Assembly: GCF_000294775.2 (NCBI RefSeq)
Contig: NZ_CP015506.1
Coordinates: 347,501 to 411,500 of the forward strand
From: Cytobacillus oceanisediminis 2691
GTDB taxonomy: Bacteria > Bacillota > Bacilli > Bacillales > Cytobacillaceae
DNA length: 64,000 nucleotides
Direction: 5' to 3'
Shown: positions 52,800 to 61,220 of the stretch, one piece after another
Layout of the letters: every line of letters starts with the position of its first letter
Numbering within the stretch: the first letter of the stretch is position 1
The notes under the pieces: generated by a model
The model's input: the letters and a program-made list of their open reading frames with translations, nothing else
What the model was told of the DNA's origin: nothing
The model's database searches: none
Program-made: the position numbers and the translations under genes

Positions 52800-52935
52800 C
52801 TTTTTTTGCTTTATAGCTCGCACCTGCCCCCTTGAGGGGTCCGGTGGTGGGAACCAAGTCAAAGCCTCCTTGGATGTTCTTCGCAGGAACAAGCGGAGTT
52901 GACTTGTTCCGAAGGTGCTCGCGATTTTCTTGCTG
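52800..52935 (+). repeat. Palindromic intergenic element
   Basis: GGGAACCAAGTC near 52850 pairs with GACTTGTTCC near 52890-52900, and the outer GCTCGCACCT pairs loosely with AGGTGCTCGCG. GCACCTGCCCC at the left resembles the GCGCCTGCCCC core at 62893. No coding frame is supported. It ends about 20 nt before the xpaC promoter. Confidence 0.55.
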
Positions 52936-52950
52936 AAATATGTCTGTGGA

Positions 52951-52977
52951 TGAAACTTTAGGTTTATAAATAACGTA
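52951..52977 (+). promoter_or_regulatory. Sigma-W-type ECF promoter of xpaC-yaaN
   Basis: TGAAAC (52951-52956), a 17-bp spacer and CGTA (52974-52977) match the sigma-W consensus TGAAAC-N16/17-CGTA exactly. The start would be near 52985, 28 nt before xpaC. Membrane-stress induction through sigma-W fits the toxic-anion-resistance family of the second gene. Confidence 0.78.
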
Positions 52978-53012
52978 TAAATAAGTAGGACTATGAGTAG
53001 GAGTCGATAAAT

Positions 53013-53669
53013 ATGAATTCCTTTTTAGCATTTGCTTTTCGTTTGCTGACGGCTGTTCCTTTGTCTGTCAGCGTTTGGCTGGCTAGTTACTTTGCATTCG
53101 GGCAAACTTTCATTTTGTCAGGGATATATGGAGCCGGAGCCGGGCTTCTTACTTATTGGGCAGGGGGATTGATTCAGCGCCGCCGCTTTTTGAAAAAGCA
53201 TGGATTGACGAAAAGGGAATACCAATACATTAAGCGAAATCTTGATGAGGCGCGCCGCAAGATAACCCGTTTGCATAAAGCGATGTTCTCGATTCGGCAT
53301 TTCCCGACGCTGAAGCAGCGCATGGAGTTCATGAGGGTGACGAGAAGGATTTACAGACTGACCAGGAGTGAGCCGAAACGTTTTTACCAGGCCGAGAAGT
53401 TTTACTTTTCTCACCTGGATTCCGCAGTGGAGCTGGCGGAAAAGTATGTCTTTCTGTCTTCCCAGCCGAGAAAATCCCGTGAACTGGATCAGTCCCTCCA
53501 GGAGACCAGACGTACACTCGATGCACTTACCCATCATGTGGAGGAAGATCTTCACAGGGTTATAGCTGAAGATATTGATCAGCTTCATCTTGAAATTGAT
53601 GTTGCCAAGAATTCGATTGAGAAGATAAAAGATTCAAGAATTCATGATGAAAGCAGGAGATTAAAATGA
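53013..53669 (+). CDS. xpaC: XpaC family protein
   Basis: 218 residues. Two N-terminal membrane helices (about 5-30 and 35-52) are followed by a long charged helical region ([18 protein letters not shown]...). XpaC was named for X-phos hydrolysis in B. subtilis, but its molecular function is unclear. GTAGGAG lies upstream of ATG 53013. The stop overlaps the next gene's start by 4 nt (ATGA), and the pair xpaC-yaaN is conserved in Bacillus. Confidence 0.9.
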   Translation: MNSFLAFAFRLLTAVPLSVSVWLASYFAFGQTFILSGIYGAGAGLLTYWAGGLIQRRRFLKKHGLTKREYQYIKRNLDEARRKITRLHKAMFSIRHFPTLKQRMEFMRVTRRIYRLTRSEPKRFYQAEKFYFSHLDSAVELAEKYVFLSSQPRKSRELDQSLQETRRTLDALTHHVEEDLHRVIAEDIDQLHLEIDVAKNSIEKIKDSRIHDESRRLK

Positions 53670-54832
53670 CTGAAGATAAACCGTCCCTGTTAAAAAACAC
53701 TAATTTATTGGATGATCTGATGGCAGATCCTTTTGGGGAAAAGCAGGATGCAGCTCCCTCGCCATTGCAATCGGAAAAGCGGACAAGGCTGATCGATGTG
53801 ATTCCGGAAGAAAACCGGGAAAAAGCCTATCAGCTTGCAAAGCAAATCGATCCTGCCAATCACCAGGCGATGATCTCATACGGAACACCGGCTCAATCAA
53901 AGCTGCTGACGTTTTCTCATACAATGCTTGAGCATGTTCAGAAAAAAGATGTTGGTGAAGTGGGAACAATCATCAATGATCTGATGAAGAAATTCAATGA
54001 TGTGAATCCGGATGAGCTGAAGCCGGAGAAATCAACCTTTTTTGCGCGTATGTTTGGAAAGATATCCGGCTCTGTTCAGGAGGTCTTATCCAAATACCAA
54101 AAAACAGGTGCTCAGATTGACCGCATCAGCGTCAAACTGGAAAGAAGCAAGAATGCACTTCTTTCCGACATTGTCATGTTAGATAAGCTATACGAAAATA
54201 ATAAAGAGTATTTTCATGCTTTAAATGTATATATTGCAGCAGGTGAACTGAAGCTTGAAGAGCTTCATGAAAAGACGATTCCCGAGCTGAAGAAGAAGGC
54301 AGAAGAGTCGAATGACCAGATGAAGTTCCAGGAAGTGAACGATATGATGCAGTTTGCCGACCGCCTGGATAAGCGCCTTTATGACTTGAAGCTTAGCCGT
54401 GAAATAACGATTCAAAGCGCACCGCAGATCCGCCTTATACAGAATACCAATCAGGCATTGGTTGAAAAAATTCAGTCATCCATCATGACGGCTATCCCGC
54501 TTTGGAAAAACCAGGTGGCCATCGCCTTGACACTGCTTCGCCAGCGCCATGCTGTCGAAGCCCAGAAGAAGGTCTCGAAAACAACTAATGATCTTCTTTT
54601 GAAAAATGCCGAAATGCTGAAAATGAATACAATTGAAACAGCACGTGAGAATGAGCGGGGCCTTGTCGACATTGAAACGTTAAAGAAAACACAGGAGAAC
54701 CTGATTTCCACTCTTGAAGAAACCCTTAGAATCCAGGAGGAGGGCCGCCATAAACGCCGGCAGGCAGAACACGACCTGGCCAATATGGAAAATGATTTGA
54801 GGCAGAAGCTGCTGGAGATTAAGGGGAATTAG
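53666..54832 (+). CDS. yaaN: Toxic anion resistance protein (TelA/YaaN family)
   Basis: 388 residues, mostly alpha-helical and rich in heptad patterns, typical of TelA. Family landmarks are [19 protein letters not shown] and [19 protein letters not shown] with [19 protein letters not shown]. The family is linked to resistance to tellurite and some peptides and antibiotics, but a mechanism is not established. It is translated with xpaC and likely under the sigma-W-type promoter. Confidence 0.93.
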   Translation: MTEDKPSLLKNTNLLDDLMADPFGEKQDAAPSPLQSEKRTRLIDVIPEENREKAYQLAKQIDPANHQAMISYGTPAQSKLLTFSHTMLEHVQKKDVGEVGTIINDLMKKFNDVNPDELKPEKSTFFARMFGKISGSVQEVLSKYQKTGAQIDRISVKLERSKNALLSDIVMLDKLYENNKEYFHALNVYIAAGELKLEELHEKTIPELKKKAEESNDQMKFQEVNDMMQFADRLDKRLYDLKLSREITIQSAPQIRLIQNTNQALVEKIQSSIMTAIPLWKNQVAIALTLLRQRHAVEAQKKVSKTTNDLLLKNAEMLKMNTIETARENERGLVDIETLKKTQENLISTLEETLRIQEEGRHKRRQAEHDLANMENDLRQKLLEIKGN

Positions 54833-54842
54833 CAGGGTTAAA

Positions 54843-54886
54843 AAAGAGCGATGTTCAATCAAACGTTTGATTGAACATCGCTCTTT
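54843..54886. terminator. 44-nt perfect palindrome between convergent genes
   Basis: AAAGAGCGATGTTCAATCAAAC is followed directly by its exact reverse complement, 22 bp per arm with no spacer. It lies 10 nt after yaaN and 6 nt before the kinase stop. It probably works as a bidirectional terminator, although the U-run (CTCTTT) is part of the stem. Confidence 0.8.
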
Positions 54887-54891
54887 ACTGT

Positions 54892-56550
54892 TTAAACTGT
54901 TAATCCAGCCTCAGGGGCAGATGTATTTTTTCTTACTGGCAGCTTGATGACAGCTTCTGTTCCTTTCCCTTTTTTACTATTGAAATAAATGGAACCATTA
55001 TGGGATTGGACAATTTTGAAACTGACTGTAAGTCCGAGGCCAGTTCCTTTCTCCTTGGATGAATAGAAAGGTTCACCAATCCTGTTAAGGCGTTCTTCCG
55101 ACATGCCGCAGCCATTATCCTTAACCAGGATAGTCAGCTGCCGGTCTTCCGCCTGCAGCGTAACCGTTACTTTACCGCCATCACTTGATGCTTCAATGGC
55201 ATTTTTTATTATATTAATAAATAGCTGCTTTAGCTGATTTGGTTCACATTCAATCATATACACATCCGATTTTAATAGAAATTCGATCTGGACATTGTGC
55301 ATGCTGGCTTCTGTTTTTAAAAGCGAAATGACATTAAAAAGGATTTTCTGAACATCCGCTTTTGTAAAACAAATATCCTGAGGCTTGGCAAGGAGCAGCA
55401 GCTCGCCGACAATATGGTTGATCCGGTCCAGCTCCTCCTGCATGATCTGATAATAGAATTGATGCTTTTCATCTTCCAGCTGCATGAGCTGCACGAAGCC
55501 TTTTAAAGATGTCAGCGGATTTCTGATTTCATGCGCCACACTGGCAGACAGCTCTCCAACCACAGAAAGCTTTTCGGTGCGGCGCAGTCTTTCTTCAGCT
55601 TGCCGCAGCTTTGTCACATCTTTTCCATAGCCGATGATTCCGGCAATTTGACCGTTCACAATGAGCGGAAGTGCGGTGCATTGGATAGTGAGCTTGCTGC
55701 CATTTTTATGATTGAACTCAAATTCGCAGGTTTTGGGCTGTTTATCCTTAAGGATGCCTTTAAAGCCTTTAATGGCCTTCATTTTATAAGGAGCTGGTAT
55801 GATTTCATTAATGCTCTTACCCAATGTCTCATCAGGACTGTATCCTGTCACCGCTTTGAATTGGGGATTTACTTTCGTGATGGTGCCATGAAGGTCTGTC
55901 ATAAAGACAATTTCAGTATTATATTCAAACAAGGATTTATATTGCTGCTGGCTTTCGGCAAGAAGCTTTTCCACATGCTTTCTTTCTGTAATATCTCTGC
56001 CGATTATGACGAGACCCTGACGGCTTCCATCTGCATGGAAGAGCGGTACCTTAATCGTATCAAACGTTTTTTCTGTTCCGTCCTGCAATGGGATGACTTC
56101 TTCCAGACGGGTAATTTTGCCGTTTTTCCAGGCTTCCTCATCTGATGTTTCACAGTAGCGCAGTGCGTCTGCATAAAAATCTGTGTACTCGGCCAGTTCA
56201 GAATCCCTTTTGCCTTTATAATCGACATTTTCAAGATTGAACAATTTGAGTCCAAATTCATTGGACTCGATCCAGCGGCCATGGCCGTCTTTGAAATTGA
56301 CAAAATCCACCATGGAGTTAATTAAAGTGGAAAGACGTTTTTCATCTTCCCTTGAGGCAATAAGCTCATCTCTTTTGCCAATAAAATAATAGAGCAGCCA
56401 GCCTGTAACGATAATGTACAGAAACTCTTTTGCTCTAAAAAGGAAGCTGACAAGAGAAGAGGGCTCCAGCATATGCAAAAGGTAGTTCGTTCCGAATACC
56501 CAAATAAGGCTGATGATCACATATAAGCCCAATAACCATTTTTTATTCAT
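54892..56550 (-). CDS. Membrane PAS sensor histidine kinase (sporulation-kinase type)
   Basis: 552 residues from ATG 56550, which follows AGGAGA; the open frame upstream to 56655 lacks a ribosome site. Two membrane helices (about 5-24 and 37-57) precede two PAS domains (about 70-190 and 195-315). The H-box VAHEIRNPLTSLKGF, the N box NIIKNAIEA and GTGLGLTV follow. The kinase core is very like that of the soluble kinase at 47774, and both are probably Spo0F-directed. No response regulator is adjacent. Confidence 0.9.
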   Translation of the reverse strand: MNKKWLLGLYVIISLIWVFGTNYLLHMLEPSSLVSFLFRAKEFLYIIVTGWLLYYFIGKRDELIASREDEKRLSTLINSMVDFVNFKDGHGRWIESNEFGLKLFNLENVDYKGKRDSELAEYTDFYADALRYCETSDEEAWKNGKITRLEEVIPLQDGTEKTFDTIKVPLFHADGSRQGLVIIGRDITERKHVEKLLAESQQQYKSLFEYNTEIVFMTDLHGTITKVNPQFKAVTGYSPDETLGKSINEIIPAPYKMKAIKGFKGILKDKQPKTCEFEFNHKNGSKLTIQCTALPLIVNGQIAGIIGYGKDVTKLRQAEERLRRTEKLSVVGELSASVAHEIRNPLTSLKGFVQLMQLEDEKHQFYYQIMQEELDRINHIVGELLLLAKPQDICFTKADVQKILFNVISLLKTEASMHNVQIEFLLKSDVYMIECEPNQLKQLFINIIKNAIEASSDGGKVTVTLQAEDRQLTILVKDNGCGMSEERLNRIGEPFYSSKEKGTGLGLTVSFKIVQSHNGSIYFNSKKGKGTEAVIKLPVRKNTSAPEAGLTV

Positions 56551-56756
56551 TAGCTTATATTTCTCCTGTTCTCTATCTGGCTGAAAAAAGAGCTGGAATT
56601 CAGTCAAATAGTATTTTTTCGCTGTATAATAAAAGAATATAAGTTGCATATACAAATTATTTACAGTTTCTATTCTATATGATTTTAGTAGAGTCTTCTA
56701 GTGCCTAGAAAATAGTAAAACCATATTATAAGGGAATTAGAAAGGGAAGAACAAGC

Positions 56757-56987
56757 ATGTATCTTACCATTAAAGAAACCGCAGAATATTTATCTTACCC
56801 TGAGTCATATGTAGAAAGCTTGATTCAGCAAAAGAAAATACGCGCCATTTATGATGGAGAACAGTATTTAATATATAAGGAACAATTTAGTGCCCATATA
56901 AAGCAGGTTGAAAAATACAGGGAGCTGGTGGAAGAAATACTAAATGAGCCGATACCGGAGGATCGGGATATCAAAGATGAAGATTAA
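56757..56987 (+). CDS. Helix-turn-helix protein of the excisionase/HTH_17 type
   Basis: 76 residues. MYLTIKETAEYLSYPESYVESLIQQKKIRAIYDGEQYLI is a MerR-like winged helix of the excisionase family (shown here by its key blocks TIKETAEYL and LIQQKKIRAIYDG). The C-terminal half is an acidic helix. No integrase or attachment site is near, so a chromosomal DNA-binding role is likelier than phage excision. AAAGGGAAG lies before the ATG. Confidence 0.8.
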   Translation: MYLTIKETAEYLSYPESYVESLIQQKKIRAIYDGEQYLIYKEQFSAHIKQVEKYRELVEEILNEPIPEDRDIKDED

Positions 56988-57079
56988 ATTGGATAATTTT
57001 CCTGAAATCACATTATTTTACAATTATTATTAAATTAGATAACATATAAGTAAATAATGTGTTGAAGGAGGAAGTATGG

Positions 57080-57640
57080 ATGTTTGATATCTTAATTGTA
57101 GGTGCAGGCCCTGCTGGTGCAAGTGCTGCGCTATTTGCTGCAAAAGCGGGCAAGAAGGTAGTGGTTGTGGACAATGATAAAAGCATGACTAAACGTGCCT
57201 GGGTAGAAAATCATTATGGCCTTATGGAAATTACTGGACCGGAACTGATTGAAACAGGCAAAAAGCAAGCAGCTAAGTTTGGGGCAGAGATCGCAGAAGG
57301 AACTGTTGATAACATTGAAAAAGCTGAAGGAAGTTTTACAATAACAGCAGGAGAAAAATCGTACTCAGCGAAGCATGTGATTTTAGCAGCTGGCGTATCT
57401 ACTGATTTAGCAGAAAAAGCCGGTTTGAAGACTAAAGCAGGCACCGAGCCGCGCATTAAAACGGTTCTGGATGTAGATGCTGACGGCAAGACGAATGTCG
57501 ATGGCATTTGGGCAGCCGGAACCGTTGCAGGAGTTAGCGTCCATACAATCATTACAGCTGGAGACGGTGCAAAAGTTGCAATTAACGTAATCAGTGAATT
57601 GAACGGCGAGCGCTATGTGGACCACGATATAATGAAATAA
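57080..57640 (+). CDS. Shortened thioredoxin-reductase-like FAD protein
   Basis: 186 residues from ATG 57080 (AAGGAGGAAG upstream). The N-terminal FDILIVGAGPAGASAALFAAKAG is a complete FAD-binding Rossmann motif (key part GAGPAG). The C-terminal GIWAAGTVAGVSVHTI stands where reductases have GIFAAGD. The NADPH domain and the CxxC redox pair of thioredoxin reductase are missing; true reductases have about 310 residues. It may be a flavoprotein that takes electrons from a partner or a non-redox FAD binder. Small TrxR-like proteins of this size exist in Bacillaceae. Confidence 0.8.
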   Translation: MFDILIVGAGPAGASAALFAAKAGKKVVVVDNDKSMTKRAWVENHYGLMEITGPELIETGKKQAAKFGAEIAEGTVDNIEKAEGSFTITAGEKSYSAKHVILAAGVSTDLAEKAGLKTKAGTEPRIKTVLDVDADGKTNVDGIWAAGTVAGVSVHTIITAGDGAKVAINVISELNGERYVDHDIMK

Positions 57641-57647
57641 AGAAGGA

Positions 57648-57687
57648 AAGAAGGCGTACCTGGGGTGGGGCAGCCTTCTTTTTTTTG
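57648..57687 (+). terminator. Terminator after the flavoprotein gene
   Basis: AAGAAGGC (57648-57655) pairs with GCCTTCTT (57673-57680) and a long T-run follows. Confidence 0.85.
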
Positions 57688-57843
57688 TCTATTTTTCCTA
57701 TTAGATATTTACTAATATTGACAATATACCCAAAATATAGATGATTGTACCTACTGTACTCTAGTATCTTGTACCCTTATAAGAGTTTTCGAAACATTAT
57801 AAAATTTAATGAGCGGAATCTATTATTCTATTGGAGGTACTAG

Positions 57844-59244
57844 ATGAGAAAACCAATTTTAAAAGTGGCATTAGCTTCGACTCTTATCTTTGGAGCTATT
57901 GGGACACAGGCAGTTTTTGCACATCCGTCAGACGTTAAACAGACTCAGCCTGTAAATGTATTCGACAAGAAGGTAGTCAATCAAATTAATGCAGAGAATA
58001 TCTATAATAATATTGATTATCTTTCACAAACCCCGCGTGTAGCCGGTACGGAATCGGAGTATAACGCTGTTCAGTATATTAAAAGCCAATTCGAATCCTA
58101 TGGCTATGAAACAGAGATTCAGCCATTCACTTTTTATGGATATACTCCTCCGAGCAGTATGGAAGTGACTATTGATGGCTATGGAGGAGAACTGCAGCCA
58201 AGATCCTTTACCTATTCAGTCAATGGGGATGTGAGCGGGGAGCTGGCATTTGCTGGGCTAGGCACACAGGAAGAACTGGAAGGCGTTGATCTCACAGGCA
58301 AAATTGCTCTTATCCAGCGCGGTTCCATTTCTTTTGCCGAGAAAGTTTTAAATGCAGCAGAAAAAGGGGCTGCCGGAGTAGTTATTTTTAATAATGCAGA
58401 GGGTCCATTAAGCGGTACGCTTGGAGCTCATAATGAAGAATATGTTCCGGCGTTAGCCCTGTCAAAAGCAGAAGGTGAGGCAATTCTTGCATTGCTGGAG
58501 AGCGGTGAAACTTTATCAGCATCCCTATCCATTGAAGGTGCGGATGAAGGAGAAAAGGTTTCCCACAACGTGATTGCCACAAAGAAACCAACCAACAATA
58601 AGAAAGCAAACGATGACATTATTGTGGTTGGGTCACACCATGATTCTGTAGCAGGGGCTCCTGGAGCGAATGATGATGCTTCCGGAACAGCGATGACATT
58701 AGAGCTGGCACGCGTATTCAAGGATATTCCGACAGATACGGAGATCCGCTTTGCAACATTCGGTGCAGAAGAGCTGGGATTGATTGGATCTTATCATTAT
58801 GTTGACAGTCTTTCTGACGACGAAATCAGCAGAACCATTGCAAACTTTAATCTTGATATGGTGGGAAGCAAGGATGCAGGCGATTTAGTAATGATGACTT
58901 TGGATGGAGAAGAAAATCTTGTAACAGAACTTTCTCAAGCATCCAGTGAAAGGCTGAACGGTGAGCCGACCCCAGTATACCAGGGAGGCAGAAGTGACCA
59001 TGTGCCTTTTGCCGAAGCAGGCATTGCAGCCGCGTTATTCATTCACAGCCCAACTGAACCATGGTACCACTCTCCAGAAGACACAATTGATAAAATCAGC
59101 AAAGAAAAGCTTCAGGATGTAGCGGAGGTTGTAGGTGCTGCCATTTATGATAAGGCGCGTTTTGATAACATGGGCCCTAAACCGAAAAAGCAGCATAAAA
59201 TGAAAGCAGCACCTGAAATGGTTCACGAGTTAGATGTAAAATAA
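57844..59244 (+). CDS. Secreted M28 aminopeptidase with PA domain (YwaD-like)
   Basis: 466 residues. A signal peptide (about 1-26, ending AVFA) is followed by the M28 fold split by a PA (protease-associated) insertion at about 125-215. Zinc ligands and catalytic residues are in VGSHHDSVAGAPGANDDASG, FGAEELGLIGS, NLDMVGS and a His in IHSPTEPWYHSPED. B. subtilis YwaD has about 455 residues and the same layout. It removes N-terminal residues from extracellular peptides. TTGGAGGTACTAG precedes the ATG. Confidence 0.93.
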   Translation: MRKPILKVALASTLIFGAIGTQAVFAHPSDVKQTQPVNVFDKKVVNQINAENIYNNIDYLSQTPRVAGTESEYNAVQYIKSQFESYGYETEIQPFTFYGYTPPSSMEVTIDGYGGELQPRSFTYSVNGDVSGELAFAGLGTQEELEGVDLTGKIALIQRGSISFAEKVLNAAEKGAAGVVIFNNAEGPLSGTLGAHNEEYVPALALSKAEGEAILALLESGETLSASLSIEGADEGEKVSHNVIATKKPTNNKKANDDIIVVGSHHDSVAGAPGANDDASGTAMTLELARVFKDIPTDTEIRFATFGAEELGLIGSYHYVDSLSDDEISRTIANFNLDMVGSKDAGDLVMMTLDGEENLVTELSQASSERLNGEPTPVYQGGRSDHVPFAEAGIAAALFIHSPTEPWYHSPEDTIDKISKEKLQDVAEVVGAAIYDKARFDNMGPKPKKQHKMKAAPEMVHELDVK

Positions 59245-59249
59245 GCAGA

Positions 59250-59282
59250 AGAGCAGCCGTTCCTTTGATGGGAGGCTGCTCT
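59250..59282 (+). terminator. Hairpin after the aminopeptidase gene
   Basis: AGAGCAGCC (59250-59258) pairs with GGCTGCTCT (59274-59282). The T-run is poor (TGCTATT). Confidence 0.6.
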
Positions 59283-59475
59283 TGCTATTATACAGCTGCT
59301 TTGCGCTTTTCACGGTTGTTCATCCACCGAAAAACCCTGGTATGCCAACAGTCCAGATGGGTGTTTTTCATGCCATCACTTTCATATTTAAAGCCTTAAA
59401 AAGTCATCTTCCCATTTGAAATATGATAAAATGATACAAATTATGAACTTGGATTTTCTGGAAAGAAGGATCGAT

Positions 59476-60399
59476 GTGAAAAACATAAAAACATACATTC
59501 TCCTCATTTCCATCATGGCTTTATGGGGATTGAATGTGAGCATTATAAAAATTCTTGTCAGTTATTTTCCTCCGGTTTCGATTACTTCTTTGCGAATACT
59601 AACTGCGGGTATAACCGTATTTTTGATATTAAGCATAATGGGGAAAGTAAGAAAGCCGAGCCGGAAGGAAATCTCGTACATTGTATTTGGCGGCCTTTTA
59701 AGTGTTGTCAGCCACCATCTTTTTCTGGCTATAGGCTTAACGGGAACAAGTGCGGTGAATGGGGGGCTTATTCTAGGTGCAGGTCCGCTCTTAACAGCCA
59801 TACTGTCTTCCATTCTGCTGCGCAATAAGCCTACAGGCATCCAGGTTCTGGGTTTTCTGCTTGGGGGTGCAGGCGTGACCTTTATTGTCCTTTCAGGAAA
59901 TAAAGGGATATCGAGCTTAACTCCAGGAGATTTCTTTGTGTTCCTGTCCATTCTTTCACAGGCTCTTAGCTTCATTGTAATCAGCAAGGCTTCGAAAACG
60001 CTTGATCCGCGATTGCTGACAGGCTATATGCTGATTTTTGGAGGGGTGATCCTTTTTGTAATGGCCAGCATAATGGAACCCGGCGGACTTAAGGGTATAA
60101 CCGAAGCCCCAGCCTATGTTTGGGCTGCATTTGCCGCATCTGCCGTATTGGCAACAGCTATCGGCCATATGGTTTATAACACAGCCATCCGTAATATTGG
60201 GCCTGCAGAAGCCAGTATATTTTTGAACCTGAATACCTTTTTCTCATTGGCAGGCTCAGCGTTCATTCTTGGTGAAGTAATTACTATAAACCATATGCTC
60301 GGGCTGGTTCTTATTGTGGGAGGTGTCATTTCAGGATCCGGAGCATTGGAGGAATTAGTATTCAGGAAGCGGAGAAAAGAAAATAGCCAGTATATGTAA
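59476..60399 (+). CDS. EamA-family (DMT) transporter
   Basis: 307 residues from GTG 59476, after AAGAAGGAT; the in-frame ATG at 59416 would add an uncharged, non-typical 20-residue leader. About ten membrane helices form two EamA repeats (about 5-135 and 150-290), as in RhaT/YdcZ-type drug/metabolite exporters. MALWGLNVSIIKI is the usual first-helix motif. The substrate cannot be predicted. Confidence 0.88.
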   Translation: MKNIKTYILLISIMALWGLNVSIIKILVSYFPPVSITSLRILTAGITVFLILSIMGKVRKPSRKEISYIVFGGLLSVVSHHLFLAIGLTGTSAVNGGLILGAGPLLTAILSSILLRNKPTGIQVLGFLLGGAGVTFIVLSGNKGISSLTPGDFFVFLSILSQALSFIVISKASKTLDPRLLTGYMLIFGGVILFVMASIMEPGGLKGITEAPAYVWAAFAASAVLATAIGHMVYNTAIRNIGPAEASIFLNLNTFFSLAGSAFILGEVITINHMLGLVLIVGGVISGSGALEELVFRKRRKENSQYM

Positions 60400-60432
60400 A
60401 GTGGTCTCTTGACATAGGGATCACTTTTTTTT
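60400..60432 (+). terminator. Terminator after the EamA gene
   Basis: AGTGGTC pairs with GATCACT around an 11-12 nt loop, followed by eight Ts. Confidence 0.75.
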
Positions 60433-60513
60433 GCAAAAAGTGGAATAGGAGAAAAGGTGTATTCGAAGTCTGGTAAGGGGAATAGAGAGGATATAGAGAG
60501 AGGAGGAGCATTG

Positions 60514-61191
60514 ATGTATTTATCAATAACAGTAAAAATGGCTGTTGGGCTAGTTGCCTTGTTAGCTGTTACCCGAATTCTTGGAAAGAAGGAGCTTTCA
60601 CAGGTAACTCCGTTTGATTTTGTTTATGCGGTTGTTCTTGGAGGGATTATTGAGGAAACCATTTATGATGAAAAAATAACAACGCTGCAGGTGATCTATT
60701 CGGCTTTATTGTGGGGAGCATTTATTTACATTATTGAAATTCTGGCAAAAAAGAAAAATATATTCAGGGCGATTTTAAAGGGAAGGGAGTCGGTCCTTGT
60801 CAAGGATGGCAAGCTGAATGTGAAGGAGATGGAGAAAAACCATCTTGAAATGGAACAGCTGAGAACAATGCTGCGCCAAAAAGGAATATTCAGCATGAAT
60901 GAAGTTAAATACGCTTACCTTGAGACCAATGGCGGCTTAAGTGTAATGAAATACCAAAAACAAGAGCCTGTCACTCCTGAATTGATGAAACTTGAGGTGA
61001 AGGAAAAGAAACCTTCAACTTTACTGATTGATGAAGGAGAAGTAGTGGAAGACGGCATTAAATTACTGGGGAAAGATGGGGATTGGCTGAGGGAGTCTAT
61101 TAAAACGGAAGGCTACCATAATATCAAAGATATTTTCTGTGCAGAGTGGTCGGAAGAAGAAGGGTTTTATATCGTATCTTATAAAAAATGA
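60514..61191 (+). CDS. DUF421 membrane protein, second paralogue
   Basis: 225 residues from ATG 60514, with GAGGAGGAG upstream. N-terminal membrane helices contain VTRILGKKELSQVTPFDFVYA, the DUF421 signature. The soluble part has EKNHLEMEQLRTMLRQKG and YAYLETNGGLSV, clearly related to the protein at 41594. The end (GYHNIKDIFCAEWSEEEGFYIV) is longer than in that protein. Function unknown. Confidence 0.9.
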   Translation: MYLSITVKMAVGLVALLAVTRILGKKELSQVTPFDFVYAVVLGGIIEETIYDEKITTLQVIYSALLWGAFIYIIEILAKKKNIFRAILKGRESVLVKDGKLNVKEMEKNHLEMEQLRTMLRQKGIFSMNEVKYAYLETNGGLSVMKYQKQEPVTPELMKLEVKEKKPSTLLIDEGEVVEDGIKLLGKDGDWLRESIKTEGYHNIKDIFCAEWSEEEGFYIVSYKK

Positions 61192-61220
61192 GCCTTGCGA
61201 ATGCTGCAAGGCTCTCTTTA
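61190..61220. terminator. Bidirectional terminator
   Basis: GAGCCTTGC (61190-61198) pairs with GCAAGGCTC (61206-61214), followed by TCTTTATT. It overlaps the stop of the DUF421 gene and lies just after the dehydrogenase stop on the other strand. Confidence 0.8.

Noticed and set aside
56757-56987. Prophage or integrative element marked by an excisionase-like gene
   Set aside because: No integrase, attachment repeats or phage genes nearby; HTH_17 proteins are common in chromosomes.
59288-59371. 27-codon minus-strand frame (start MKNTHLDCWHTRVF)
   Set aside because: It has no convincing ribosome site and no known family. It could be real but cannot be supported.
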